Of a DNA stretch of 64,000 bases, positions 22,748 through 34,321 are shown piece by piece. The first letter of the stretch is position 1, and every line of letters begins with the position of its first letter. This DNA is from Portevinia maculata (Eukaryota > Arthropoda > Insecta > Diptera > Syrphidae). The notes below the pieces were generated by a model, which ran no database searches, was not told the origin of the DNA, and saw only the letters and a list, made by a program, of their open reading frames with translations. Made by a program: the position numbers and the translations under genes. The stretch covers positions 307,887,195 through 307,951,194 of the forward strand of contig OX454526.1 in NCBI GenBank assembly GCA_949715645.1, in the 5' to 3' direction.

Positions 22748-22808
22748 CTAAAAAAAGGTGCAATGTTACAAAATATTCACACTATCAATTTCGCTATTTA
22801 TTACATAC

Positions 22809-22960
22809 CTCTGGACTGTAACGATGAAATTGTTGCCAGACCTGACGACAAGATCCTGGGCATCTTTGTGTCTCAGATTAAAGACATCAATTTCGTTAAT
22901 TTGAATGACAGCATCGCCTGGCAATAGACCAGCTTGTTCAGCTAAGCTACCACCGTTTAC
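22809..22960 (-). CDS. Zasp52: Zasp52 PDZ domain exon (second half)
   Basis: 152-bp minus-strand exon, acceptor TTTTTTCAG before 22960 and donor GTATGT below 22809. It reads VNGGSLAEQAGLLPGDAVIQ, INEIDVFNLRHKDAQDLVVR, SGNNFIVTVQ. It covers the PDZ stretch from the second beta strand region through AExAGLLPGD and the alphaB helix (HKDAQDLV) to the final strand. The carboxylate-binding loop (PWGFRLQGG type) should be in the preceding exon, which I could not find up to 64000; it may lie upstream of the window. This scaffold binds alpha-actinin and is needed for myofibril Z-lines and integrin attachment sites in flies. Confidence 0.95.
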
Positions 22961-24639
22961 CTGAAAAAAAATAAAAGAGGACATTACTTTGTTATTCGCC
23001 TATCCTTTGCTGCTGTTGCAGTGAGTAATTACTTTTTTTCTTTTAAAAACAAAACACTATTTCCCGTCATAATAAGGGCAGAGTTACTGCAATTAAAATT
23101 CCAATTAAGGGTTCCAGGGATATTGCGACTATGTCACGTCGATAATGTAAACTAAGAACAAGAGATGATACCCCCATGATAATAAGGGATGTTCATTAAA
23201 AGTTGAAAGGATTTCTTTACCCAAACCTGTTTACGTCTTCTGTTTACCGGCGTTCATTTTGAAAATTAGATCCAATTACTGTTACCTGTACTTCATAGTA
23301 TCAATTCGAAGTTTGTAGGTTAGTACGTTATACAAATCCATTTGCGGAAAGACATATAGTTTCCGTTTTAAAGGGCTTTCCTTCTTATTTTTACATCTAC
23401 GGCATCTCAATCATCCTAAAATAATTTTGTCTAACACTTGTGTACGAGTACCTACGTACGTTAAGTTAATGGGGTAACTTTATCTCATATAAATATTATT
23501 ACCATACCATTGCTTGAATAATAGACCATTTAATTGAGGAAGGATTCATTTATGACTGCGGGACGAAGGGATGTTATTTGAGGCAAGCCTCTGTGCTCCT
23601 GTGCAAGATGGAAGCCATTGTTTACACGCTTAATGAATAGAATGGTTGTTTTCAAGAGCAAAACAGGGGGTTGAGTGTGGCATATGTGTGAAAAGTCGTC
23701 TCGTTTATCCTTAAAACAAGTCGGCAAGTGTGTCGGATTGCCTAAAAAATGATAAGCTGGGCAAAGGAAGGATAATGAATATGCTCCCATTCTAATAGTT
23801 CCTGGAAAAGGGACAATTAGGAGGGATGTCGCATCTGGTATCATTTTGTGGGGTGGAATATGTGATTAGCAATACTGATGGGTTGGAGCCGGCGGGCTGA
23901 TAGGATTTTTGTGACCCAAAATTGTAATAAATATTAGATTAAGTGGGTTAGTCAACGATGCTGTGGTGTTGGATCATAAATATAAAATTTTAAAATGTAA
24001 CCCAGTGTACAATGATTAATTGTAAAGTTTTTTTTTTGTGGTAGATGGACCGCATCTGATACGCCTGGATGAAGAAATGATATTTCATTGGAATTAATGA
24101 GTTTGTGGAGAAAATTTATGATGGATTTTGTTAGCTGTGTTCAGAATGATAAAATTTAATGAATTGGTCATCAATAATGGGGTAACAGTGTTGTGTTTTG
24201 ACAAAAAGTCGGACGAGTCGCCTTAAGCCGCCCTTAGTAAATTAGTAGTAACCCAAGATTTGTACTATGAAATTCGAGTGAAAGAAAAGTGGAAACGCAT
24301 AAAAATAATGTGATTTTTTTCTAGATATCTATCGGGTTCAATGGTTAGCGCCAGACAACATCTAGGAGTACAAACTGTCGTGAGAAGCTTCTCAATTCTG
24401 CCGTTCGGAAACAATGTTAAAAATGTAGGTCTTTGAGTCGTACTATACACTCCACTGAACGCTAGCAACGAGGATATTTGCATTTGGTGAGCGAGCCGAA
24501 GATTCTTGTATATTATCAGTAAAGAGCTCCAGAAAAATAGAGAATGCAGATTTATTAAAAACATCAACAGAATTTTAAGAAAATGTTACGAAAATTGCTA
24601 ATCTGTTTATAATCCCTGTCTAAATCAACTGTACTAAAT
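22961..24639. other. Presumed Zasp52 intron, no exon recognised
   Basis: AT-rich unique-looking sequence. A patch at 23183-23215 (AAGGGATGTTCATTAAAAG) resembles a DD41D terminus but has no partner. Open frames at 23530-23844 and 24265-24567 (minus) have no motif and no splice context supporting exons. Confidence 0.5.
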
Positions 24640-26845
24640 AAATGGACGACTTAACCAAGCTGTACGAATTTTTACAGGAGTTTAATAAACAGGATATTGT
24701 GACAATCGCTGATTGTAATGCCAGTATAGGCGAGACATCACTGCAGGAAGTAGAACCGGAAGTGTTACTACACTATTTACACATACAATGGATTAAAATT
24801 CAGACGATTTGGCTGTCGTAAATAAAATGATTGTTAAGAAGTTCCGCCAGTTCAATGATCGACTACTATCCTGCGCGTGGGAAATTGATAGAACACATAA
24901 CAGATCTAGATGTGAAAGAGTCAATATATTCAAATCACCTACCAATATCAGCGACAGTAGATTTAAAAATAACTACTGCGTTCCGTCTTCCGTTTCTGAA
25001 TCGGGGTTACTACATTAGTTGCAATGGAAGGAGCATTTTTATTCTCACTACTAGATAAATCTCAACTGCTTACTCAAACCTCTAAATGAAAGCTATTTTT
25101 AGTCTGATAGTGGTGTAGATATTATTGCTTCCTGTATCACAGAGGCAGACGCCTGTGCTGTCATGTGACTTCTTCAATCTTATTCTGGAATAGACAGTGT
25201 CCAGGGTAGGTTTCAACACGGGAGACACTGTATCAAAAAGATCCGTCCAACTATTTCTCAATGTCTGGAAGAATTCTTCAATTAAACCTATCTTGAAATA
25301 TGGTTCCAGACGTTATATCTAAAATTATCGCTCAATCTGCGAAATTCCAACTATACCCAAGCTCTTCGAAAACTAGTGTATGATAAATTTGCACCAATCC
25401 TCAAGAATTACATCTCTCCAATTAAGCACGGTTTTGTGGCTGGTAGATCGACTTCGACTAATCTCTCAATTTTCTCATATTACGTTTTAAACGGTTTGGA
25501 GAAAGGTTTTCAGTATGATGTAATATTTACTGACTTTTTCAAGTCCTTAGATCGTTAAATCACGCCATCTTACTGCAGAAACTATTAGATTTGGATTTCA
25601 TTCCAATCTGTTGAAGTGGTTTAGCTCATATCTGTATGCTAAACTTGAACCGGCGTTTCGGTCAACACCGGTTCAAGTTATTTCGGGTGTACCTCAGGGT
25701 AGTCATCTTGGCCCCTTAGTGTTTAATGTTTGTCGATGATTTAAAGATTTTTTGTCAAATAACATCGTAGACTTTTACAAGATGATCTTGATAGACTCTC
25801 GAATCGGTGCCATAACAATGGCCTGCACTTAAATGTATCTAAATGGCACAGCCTTACTATTTGTCGATTCTGTCCTGAATTCCTTTCTCGTACATGATTG
25901 GTAATATACCGTTATCCATTATACGATCACAAAAGGTTCTTGGGATTATGTTTCATCAAAAAAATGATTTTATAGAACATATCGAGTTTCTAGCTGCTAA
26001 AGCTAACTTAATGTTTTAATGTGATTTATATATTGAGAATTTCAAAGGATCCTTATAGTCTCAAATGCCTGTTTTGCATTAATTAGATCATTTCGAGTAC
26101 TGCAGCATTGAATATATTTTATGAAGTTCATTCCGTCAGAATCCAGAGGATTCAAGATCTACAGTACGACAACTTCACCTTCATATGATACTAGGTGTAA
26201 ACTACTTGGAATTTTACTTCTATCTACCCGGAGGAAAAACTTGTCTATAATGTTTGTGAAGGATTTGATTGCCTGCCATACCGATTGCCCCTTTCTTTTA
26301 TCACAAATTGGTAATATGCTCCGGTCGAGTGCACTCAGATATCGTTATTTATTTTATGTAACCTTTCATAGCGCTAACTATCGTTATAATGTTCCTATAT
26401 CTAGATGTCTACGAGAAGCTAATAATTAATTACTGTGATTTATAAGAATTTCATCTTAGTAGGTATTCATTTAAAAACAGTTAAATATTAGCTTTAAGTA
26501 ACTCAGGTACCGATAAAAAGATATCGACATCATCGGCCGATGTCAGCGTAAGATTTTTCAAAAGAAATATACTCCGTCAGATATCTATCCTATGTGGAAT
26601 AGAGAAGAAGCTACAACTTAGAACTATTTGAGCTGTACCAAGATGTAGATGTAGTCCGAAAAGCTTAAAGATCGTCTTCAACTCCCAGCGCCCAGGTTCG
26701 AGACGATAAGGAAGACCGAACCATCAGCCATAGCGGAAGCCAGAGCGTTCGGTTTTGACAAATTGAAGCAGCGTGCCCAGGACCGCGGAGGTTCCGAGGC
26801 TGCAGTGTCTCAGACAGATACGCTCCATGGGTCAGAAGGCCGTTA
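24640..26845 (+). pseudogene. LINE (RTE-like 3' end) split by another LINE
   Basis: A first part at about 24640-24750 reads DDLTKLYEFLQEFNKQDIVT then IADCNASIGE, like an endonuclease D-N motif. 25140-25255 matches the RT words of the copies at 47700-47930 and 55730-55830 (CTGTCATGTGACTTCTTC, ATCCGTCCAACTA). The same element resumes at 26510 with GATATCGACATCATCGGCCG and continues through GAGCTGTACCAAGATGTAGA, CCCAGCGCCCAGG and CAGCGTGCCCAGGACCGCGG, ending in the GTAA array. The gap 25256-26509 is a second LINE. Many stops and frameshifts are present. The clade is not certain; the microsatellite tail suggests RTE or a relative. Confidence 0.75.
25256..26509 (+). pseudogene. Jockey-like LINE RT remnant nested in another LINE
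   Basis: Degenerate RT on the plus strand. It includes YDKFAPILKNYISPIKHGFV, AGRSTSTNLSI and VIFTDFFKSLDR (the motif A Asp is present but the usual F-S-KAFDR is altered), then GVPQGS-like sequence near 25690. The C-terminal block is at 26121-26429 (YDTRCKLLGI, FVKDLIACHTDCP, FHSANYRYNVPISRCLREAN). These are typical words of Jockey-clade elements in flies. Multiple frame breaks. It sits inside the LINE described at 24640-26845. Confidence 0.78.
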
Positions 26846-26846
26846 A

Positions 26847-27013
26847 GTAAGTAAGTAAGTAAGTAAGTACGTAAGTAAGTAAGTAAGTTAGTAAGGAAGT
26901 AAGTAAGTAAGTAAGTAAGTAAGTACGTAAGTAAGTAAGTAAGTAAGTTAGTAAGGAAGTAAGTAAGTAAGTTAGTAAGTAAGTAAGTAAGGAAGTAAGT
27001 AAGTAAGAAAGCA

Positions 27014-27056
<43 letters not shown>

Positions 27057-27058
27057 TA
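26847..27058 (+). repeat. GTAA tetranucleotide array (LINE 3' tail)
   Basis: About 210 bp of AAGT/GTAA repeats with scattered single-base variants (GTAC, GTTA, GGAA), starting directly after the LINE 3' end. A shorter form of the same tail ends the related copy at 57378-57394. The long Leu-Thr-Tyr open frames on the minus strand here are products of the repeat. Confidence 0.92.
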
Positions 27059-29429
27059 AGGTAAAACAAGTATGATGCCATGGGGAGGAAAGGCGTTGAT
27101 TTATCTACAGTTAGTCAGAGAAACAGGTTCGGGCTATGCAAAAAGGATGTACCAAGAGGAAAACAAGGTATTTAAAAACATGTACAGGGATAAGCAGTTA
27201 CAGTATCCACACCAGCTAACGAGGACAGTAGGAGCTGTAAGAAATGTCGCGCTTTTTGGATTTTAGTTAGGACTCTTAACGGCTGAACATTTGCCCGAAG
27301 TATTTTCACCCTTATAATATCTTGGTAGGCCTGCATAAATAGAAAGAAAGATTTAACTTATCAAACGAATAATCAGCAAACAACTTGGAGTCTCTAAAAA
27401 TGTGATAACTGGTGAAAAGTTGGATAATCGAGCCAATTTCGAAGAACAAACGAGTTAGCCTAGGCTCGCATTTGCACGAAGTAGAACCATCATCTTTTAA
27501 CAGGTAAACCCACTCTGTTATATGCGTGTGTTTACATTAAAAATGATGTGTTCTTCTTTTTACGAATGAATCCTTGTGCATCGGAAAACACACATGTGCG
27601 CCTAGCTTTAGGGAAGTATAAACCTGGGTTTTCTAGACAAATTTGTTCTGAAAATGATTATTATCAAAATGTCCAGATCATGAAGAAGTGTTAGATTCGC
27701 TTTGGCATGTTATGTAACCTGAGTTTTTTTTACGTGTACTGAAGCCCGATTTCGACAGTCAAATGCGCAGTAAAGAAACAACAAATTCAATCAGAGCATG
27801 GAACAAAATTAATATTTATTTTTTAACAAACTAAAACGATTTTTTCAGAATTTCAATTCTATATGCACTCATTTATTTCAATCAATTTTAATTCCGTTAT
27901 CCCATTATCCTTTCAAATTGAATTGAGAGCTTGTAATAAAAATTGATTCCATGTCTATTGTATTTTGAATTTCATTTGTTTCTGCACGGATTTTTTTGAT
28001 TCACATTTTGTATTGAAAATAGAAAAAAAAAACAGGTACAACTTTTGTAAATTGTTCATCTGTGTCGACGATGAATTATAATGACTACAACAGACATCAA
28101 ATGCTCCATCAGACTCATGGCGTGAACAGCTTTTTTTTCGGACGTCAAACGCAGTGGAAAATAAACGTTTCTATCAGACTCAGTGGATACACATATTTCT
28201 AAAAAGAGATGGAAACAAAATACAAAGGATATGTCTCCACAACGTTAGACCAGACGGGGTTACGGGAGCTTTTTTTTTCTTCTTTAGTACTTTAGCAAAC
28301 ATTTTTTTCTTTGTATACAGGACACAGCACCTTTTGTGTAATCCTTCGATATTGTTTTAGCTAAACCCATTTGCTGTTTTGTTTATGCAATTTTTCCACT
28401 GTTGTGAATAATTCTATTTTCTGTTTTGCCTCTTATTTTGTGAATTTTTCTATGTAGGAAATTTTAGAATTTTACCTCCGAGCAGATATGTTTTTTTGTC
28501 ATGTCTGGTTGCTAGATGTTAGTCCTTTATCTGTCGGTGTTGTTCATTTTTATTGCCCAGATATGTTTTTGGCTTTTTCGCATTTATATTGTGCCACGTA
28601 GTGAATTGTTTTTTTACCTTTTCACTTGGCAGGTAGATATTTGCATTTAATTTGCAATGTAAAGTCTGAATAAGACTTGTCGTAGATATCAGGAGTTCAT
28701 TTTTTGGAGCTCATGTTTATTTATCTATTTGGAATGAGATGGACAAATTAGTTGTCAAAACAAAATGTTGGTGTAAACGGAAGGAAGTCGGATTGTTCTT
28801 TGTTCATTCTGCAACTGAAAAGAATATGCCTGCAGCGTCCTTCGAAAAACAGCGCTTGTCGTTTAAGTCAAACCGACTAAGGGGAGAAGTCACATCTAGG
28901 CAATTTAAGCAATAAGGTGGTTTAGCAACGCAATTCACGTCTTTAAGCAGTTCCGCGAATGTGCATGCAAATTGGTGGGTTAAAGCTACTGGAGATCCCC
29001 GATGCTGCAAAAGAAAGTTCAAACAACAAATCAATTACAGGAGCATGCTCGTATCGAAATAGTTAGGTCAGGTCTAAAAAGTTCAGGATTACATAAATAT
29101 GCAACACCAGCTGATCGGAGATCAGGATTCAGGAGGCCTACTCATATTTTTTGAGTTTGATTCGGCGAACCTTCAAGATAGTGTAAATGTGTAAGCAACG
29201 CCGTGCATCGCAAAAAACACTACACGAGTGATTTAGTTGATCACTTAACTTCGACAGTAAAGCCATCTTTTTTTTGGAATATCGACCTTTTTATTCAAGC
29301 GACCTTTTTCAAATATCAATATATTTTTTATTGTTTCGCAAAAACTTGTTTTTCGAAATCTTCCTATCTATTATTTTGAATGGGTTGGTTTCCACTTTGA
29401 ACACAATTAATATTCATTATTATAATGTT
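27059..29429. other. AT-rich DNA with one repeat copy (28840-29035)
   Basis: No gene recognised. Copy 3 of the CCTTTTACGACA-core family lies inverted at 28840-29035 (GAAGTCACATCTAGGCAATT, CTGGAGATCCCCGATG). T-rich low-complexity sequence dominates 27800-28800. Confidence 0.5.
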
Positions 29430-29830
29430 TCAGTGGACACAACGGAAGGGCTGATGAATTGGGCAATCACGGAAGTAAACTGCCTATTTTACCTAAGAAT
29501 CCATAGGCAGATTGTACATTTGTGCTTAACTTGAGGCACTGTCTCATAGGTAAGCATTTAACAAGACTTGGAATACACTCAAATGTATCTATTCTGAAGC
29601 TTCTGCAGAAATACAAGCTGCTCGAACGAAAATGAGAAGAAGCTTTCCAACCTTCTCTATGCATGTCCTGGGGCCTGTACCACAATAAAACAAGTCTTAT
29701 TACACCACCTTTAGCCACAAAAACCTCATTAGGGGTATCAATCTAAATAATCTAACCAACACATTAAAAGTATCTTACGCTATATAAAAGCTCTAACTGG
29801 TTTAATACTTAGGGTGGAATAAGATCCACT
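29430..29830 (+). pseudogene. Fragment of the CCTAA-tailed LINE (RNase H C-terminus)
   Basis: GGACACAACGGAAGGGCTGATGAATTGG (split here as GGACACAACGG, AGGGCTGATGAATTGG) is the GH-NGRADEL end of an RNase H domain. The following CTGTCTCATAGGTAAGCATT and CTTCTGCAG blocks and the closing AGCTCTAACTGGTT correspond to 13165-13400 of the copy at 11955-13512. Heavily mutated. Confidence 0.7.
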
Positions 29831-29869
29831 GGGTCTCACAAATGACCTTATTCCGGTCAATGTGATTGT

Positions 29870-30780
29870 GGCATCTTCCTTCTTCTCGTTGGTGATGTCC
29901 AATTAGAACCTCTCCATCCATCCGGTTTTTGCTGAAAACCTGAAAAAATTAGGGGAACGAGAGATCCTTGTAAGTTTCTTCATCAGCCTCTGCATAATTC
30001 GTCGTCAGGAAGATGCATTTTCATTTTGTGGTTCTTAGTAAATTGTGTCCAACGAGCATTCCCACCAACATCGATACAGATTTCCGGTTTCTTTAAAGGA
30101 GTTTTTGGGTTTTTCTCTTTGTCATACTCTCGCCACATGTTCTTGGATGTTTCATAGGTGGGAAGGGTGTTCCACCTGTTATTGGCGATTTCCAATATTT
30201 TGGAACACACTACCGTGGTAAGGGAGTCGAAATGTGTTCTTTAGCTTTTTTTATGTTTCGGAAAACACTCTAGCTCTAACGCCTACGTCCATTTTTGAGT
30301 CATCCATATAGATGGGTATGGATTCGGGTGCGTGTTCATTTAATTCCCATTCCTCTCTGCTAGGAAAAATGCAGGAGAATGGTTTATGTAGGTCAAGGTG
30401 CGTCAGCATGTAGTCGGAGAATCTGTGCATAGCCCGTTGAATTCTTCTTCCAGCAGCTTAGCTGGCTGATCCGATGGCCGCTTTTTGCTGCAGATTCTTG
30501 CATAAATAGGTTGTCAAGTTCTTCAGATGGGTAACTTTTTTTGTGGATTGCCATCACACCAGTCCCCCATATGCTAATATAGATCTTACGATCGCCGTGT
30601 TAATCTAGGAATATACTCCTAAGCATGGTTAAATCGTCGACTGAGCTACAATTTTGTCGACATTACCTGTATGGTCTGGGCATAATAAATCATGTGGCAG
30701 ATCCTTTTTTAGTCAGCTTGTGTTCTTTCTATATAAGTTCTCAGTGAACTAGTTTCGTTGGTCCATGACAGCGACGGGGA
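29870..30780 (-). pseudogene. LINE RNase H region, minus strand
   Basis: Minus-strand frames read EWELNEHAPESIPIYMDDSK followed by VGVRAGVFSE (30250-30370), an RNase H start where the usual YTDGSK is altered to YMDDSK. Further down they read NNRWNTLPTYETSKNMWREY (29983-30210) and NHKMKMHLPDDELCR. The upstream part near 30460-30530 preserves TYLCKNLQQKAAIG-like sequence. The 75-codon open frame at 29983-30210 is part of this and not a separate gene. Confidence 0.65.
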
Positions 30781-31028
30781 ACTGCGTACAGGTTAAAATA
30801 AAAATCAAATGTAATAGAACCATACAGCTAGTGTGTCCAGTTATGCTGACGATTTACTAATATCTGTAGCACCGTAATCAGACTCTGGCCCTATTTTCTA
30901 TTTACAAATTTAGTAGATACAGTCAAACCTCTCTATAGCGAATCCGCACGGACAAGAAAAACAATTTTTTAAATATAAAATTGTTTTAGGTAACAAAAAA
31001 CAGTACTTGTTTGTACTTTTATTTATAG

Positions 31029-32166
31029 TAAAGTGCTTTTCAATAAGGCCGGGTAGATTTTGAAATGGATTAAAACCAGCTGTGTTTGAAGTATTAACAA
31101 AATTCTCGTTTTATTTGAAAAGCTCATGTATGATATTATGTGTGGAATATGACATCCGCCTCGGCTTCTTACGGTGGCACGGATCCGAGTGGTCCAATTT
31201 TCAATGACTCTTCCGCATAGATCCGGCTGAATTTGAGCGCTTGTCTGTGTTATGTTCACCTTAAGGGCATCGGTTGATTGTGGTTTATTCGCATAGACCT
31301 GCGACTTCAGGAAACCCCGCAAGAAAAAGTATAGCTGGGTCAAATCGCATGACCTTGGTGGCCAATTGACATCACCTCTGCAATAGATAACATTTCCCTC
31401 AAATCGTTCATGCATAATGTCAATCGTGGCGTCCGCTGTGTGGAACGTAGCACCGTCCTGCTGGAACCACATATCGTCTAGGTCCATATGGTTCAATTTT
31501 GGTAATAAGAAATTGGTTATCATCATTCTGTAGCGCTCGGCATTAACGGTGACCGCCTCACCAACTTCGTTTTCGAAAAAGTACGAACCAATGACGTCGC
31601 CGGCTCAAAATCCAGACCAACCAGTAACCTTTTGAGGATGCAATGTGACCCTGTGAACTTCGTGTGGGTTGGTGTCGTGCCATATACGGCAATTTCGCTT
31701 GTTAATATCGCCATTCATCCAAAAATGCGTGTCGGGGCTAAAGATGGGGTCCTCTTCCAAAAGCTCCGAAGCCCAGCGAACAAACGGCGTTGTCTATGGT
31801 CATGCACTTTGAGCTCCTTGGAGAGTAGGATCTTGAACGGGAGTCCCGACACAAAATTCGCCAATTTGAAGTCTGCGAACGGCCGAGTTCTTGTACATTT
31901 TAACGGACGCGGTGATGTTCTCCGCCGATCTTGCATTTCTTTGACGTACGAATGTTGGCTGATTGATTACCGAACCGGTCGTCTCAAATTTGGCTACCAA
32001 ACGTTGAAGAGTCGACTGTGAAGGCCACCACGTCTACCGCAAAAAGGGCGCAACACGCGCAACGTTTGTGCTAACGAGTACTCATTTTGATAATAACGCT
32101 TTATCATTTGGACGTGTTGTTCAATCGCCGCAAAAAATCTACCCGCGCCAATTAAAAACCCTTTTA
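31029..32166 (-). mobile_element. DD41D mariner-like element, minus strand, with terminal repeats
   Basis: Terminal repeats: left TAAAGTGCTTTTCAATAAGG with CGGGTAGATTTTG following, right complement TAAAAGGGTTTTTAATTGG with CGGGTAGATTTTT following. The inner part of the repeat is best kept. The transposase is broken into frames, described separately. Confidence 0.8.
31100..32110 (-). pseudogene. DD41D transposase remnant with third Asp changed to Tyr
   Basis: Minus-strand pieces: VAKFETTGSVINQPTFVRQR and ENITASVKMYKNSAV (helix-turn-helix region, 31800-32000), FGMNGDIN-like and HPQKVT-type sequence around 31620-31720, then 31100-31526 with MDLDDMWFQQDGATFHTADA, VNWPPRSCDLTQLYFFLRGF. The second catalytic Asp (QQDGAT) is intact. 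The third position reads Tyr (TQLY) as in the 4131-4919 copy. Several frameshifts separate the pieces. Confidence 0.8.
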
Positions 32167-32589
32167 GATAAAAATCTGCAATTCTACTTTTTTTTAATCA
32201 CTTCCTCGTTTTTTTTATAAATTGTTACCAAGCTGCTGGGAGGATTTCCAAACTTCTTATATCGTAGCTGTTTTTTTTGGTCACTCCGTTAAACTTTAGG
32301 TATTACATATTTATCAAAAAAAAATATTATTTCAAAAAATAGGGAGAGCTTCGGTTGTATAGAAGTTTGTTATGGGGAAGTTCGACCGTATATAAATATT
32401 TTTCCGTCTTCTTGATATTTGCAATCGTTCACAGGAAAGCATTGTATTGTGACTACAATTAATTGGTTGAATTTGAAAGCTTCGTTAAAATTTTGGGCTC
32501 TAATTGAATGGACTCACTTTATTGCAATTTATGCTTTCATTGTCATGAGCAATAACTACACGTCGCAGAAAACACTGGCTAAAAATAGT

Positions 32590-32740
32590 TGACCTGAATC
32601 AAAGCCGAACTTCCGTTTTAAGGACCAAGCCATCGAGGATGCCAGAGCTCTTGGTCTCTCCAACTGGAAGCAGCGTGTCCGGGATCGCAGAGGCTCTTCA
32701 CGGAGACTCTTCACGTCGGGAGCCTGTTAAGTAGTAGTAG
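32590..32740 (+). repeat. 3' end fragment of the GTAA-tailed LINE
   Basis: CTTCCGTTTTAAGGACCAAG, GATGCCAGAGCTCTTGGTCT and AACTGGAAGCAGCGTGTCCG match the ends of the copies at 48370-48460 and 57240-57390. The tail here is short (GTTAAGTAGTAGTAG). Confidence 0.7.
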
Positions 32741-34320
32741 TCAATCAAATCCCACTCAATTTCACAAATCGCTTCCTAAAGTGCACGTAAATATTTTAGA
32801 AAAAACTAAATATGACAACTAACTTAAAACACTCCAACATCTGCAATTAGGATCAAAAGTTTTTTTTTTATAAAAAGGACATCTAAGTCCCAGAACACAC
32901 TACCCTCTACACCGTTGCCGCCCGTTCAAAAGTCTTACTTATGTAGGAAAATTACATCAGTCTATTATTTATCCATTACTGAGTGACAGTAGTAATACGC
33001 AAACTAACACAATAACGAACCCACCCATCTACTTGTTTTGGACATCCACTCGCCCTAAACCTCAAGTACCTATCTAACTCTTGTGTGGTCGATATTTGTT
33101 GCCTCCCATGGCGATTTGACCCCCGTCTACTGACAACAATATTAATTGGCTGTGATTTATGAAATCATAATTTGTTCTTATTACAACTCAATTATTGCTA
33201 CGATTAATCAACATGCACACACAGTGCACCGACGTGTCGGCATATACTTTATATTAACTTCCTTATAAGTGACGCCTATCATAAGCGGATACGCGCCTAT
33301 GTTTGTGCTCAGAAAAATGAATCAACCGTCAGGCAAACAATTCCTACTAGATAACTGCATCGATATATAGGCCAAAACTCAATTTTGCATTGAATTTGAA
33401 TTTTCATTTTCATTTCCCAAAGCGAACACAACAAAGGCACAGAAAATAAAATTCACATAAATTGTCAGATTGAAATCATAAAGTTTGTGGCGCATGGCCC
33501 AGGTGGGCAATTTTACATTACACACTATGGTGATCATTTCGCTTGTCCAGATGTTGCCGCTGTTGCTACTACTACTTCTTCCAATTCCAGAGTACTAAAT
33601 CATTTTTCTCTCAACCGCTCTATGAACGATTGCGTGGTGGAAGGATATTCGGATTGGGACCGAAAATTCATTTACGTTTTGTTTATGGCTCACCTGGGGG
33701 CAAACGCAGCTAGACACAATGGGGAGGAGAGAACCTGTCTCAACTATTTGAATTGGGTCAGTTATATTTTGCCTGCGATACATGTTTTCCAAGATCCTTG
33801 TCTTGACTAAATGCAATTGTAAATTACCACACAGAATTATTATTGATTGCCAATAAGTGTTATGATATTGTCAGGAGAAACTTTATGGTGGTTGTTAATC
33901 GAAGCGTGTCTATCGGTGACATGATAAAAATACTGTCAGTGACCAATTGAAATATTGACATTTATAGCAAGGTTTAATTTGCCAAACGGTGGTTTGTTAA
34001 AATTTATTAAGAATTGTCTTAGCAAAAGGCTACTTTGAACAAAGATTTTATTGTCTGATGTTGCTATCGTATCTCGTATTCAATTAGACTTATTGGTCGA
34101 GCTATGAATATCATTGCGGCACCATCCGTTAAACAGCGCTTGCCGTAAAAGGCTTCTAAGATGAGAAATTACATCTAGGCAATTTTAGCATTCATTTCAG
34201 CTTAGCGACACGGACCTTGGGCTGTCATGACTGGAGATCACCGATCTCGTAAAAGGAAGATCAAACAACAATCATGCAAATCTCAAAATTCTAAAGACTC
34301 TTGTATCACGCAACCATAGC
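32741..34320. other. No gene recognised; two repeat patches
   Basis: 32860-33135 resembles 63010-63195 (AAAAAGGACATCTAAGTCCC against AAAAAGGAAATCCAAATCCC, and CCATGGCGATTTGACC against CCATGGGGATTGAACC), so it is one copy of a dispersed repeat. 34120-34275 is an inverted copy of the CCTTTTACGACA-core family (CAGCGCTTGCCGTAAAAGG, TTACATCTAGGCAATTTT). The open frames at 33487-33816 on both strands overlap and lack motifs. Confidence 0.5.
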
Positions 34321-34321
34321 C

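Larger units (their letters stand above)
30920..32388. mobile_element. TA-flanked pogo/Tigger-like element carrying a DD41D insertion
   Basis: Ends are CAGTCAAACCTCTCTATAGC (left) and, in complement, CGGTCGAACTTCCCCATAAC (right). The two agree at most positions and differ mainly by transitions; both are flanked by TA (30918-30919, 32389-32390). The CAGT-AA-CTC-CTATA style is typical of pogo-like DNA transposons. Without the DD41D insertion only about 330 bp of host element remain, so it would be a MITE. Confidence 0.62.

Noticed and set aside
23183..23215. DD41D terminal repeat
   Set aside because: Partial similarity only, no partner end and no transposase nearby.
26665..27081. 138-codon minus-strand frame of Leu-Thr-Tyr repeats
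   Set aside because: It is the translation of the GTAA tetranucleotide array and the LINE end, not a gene.
33487..33816. Overlapping frames of 107 (plus) and 73 (minus) codons
   Set aside because: No motif, opposite-strand overlap, no splice or start context, no repeat match.
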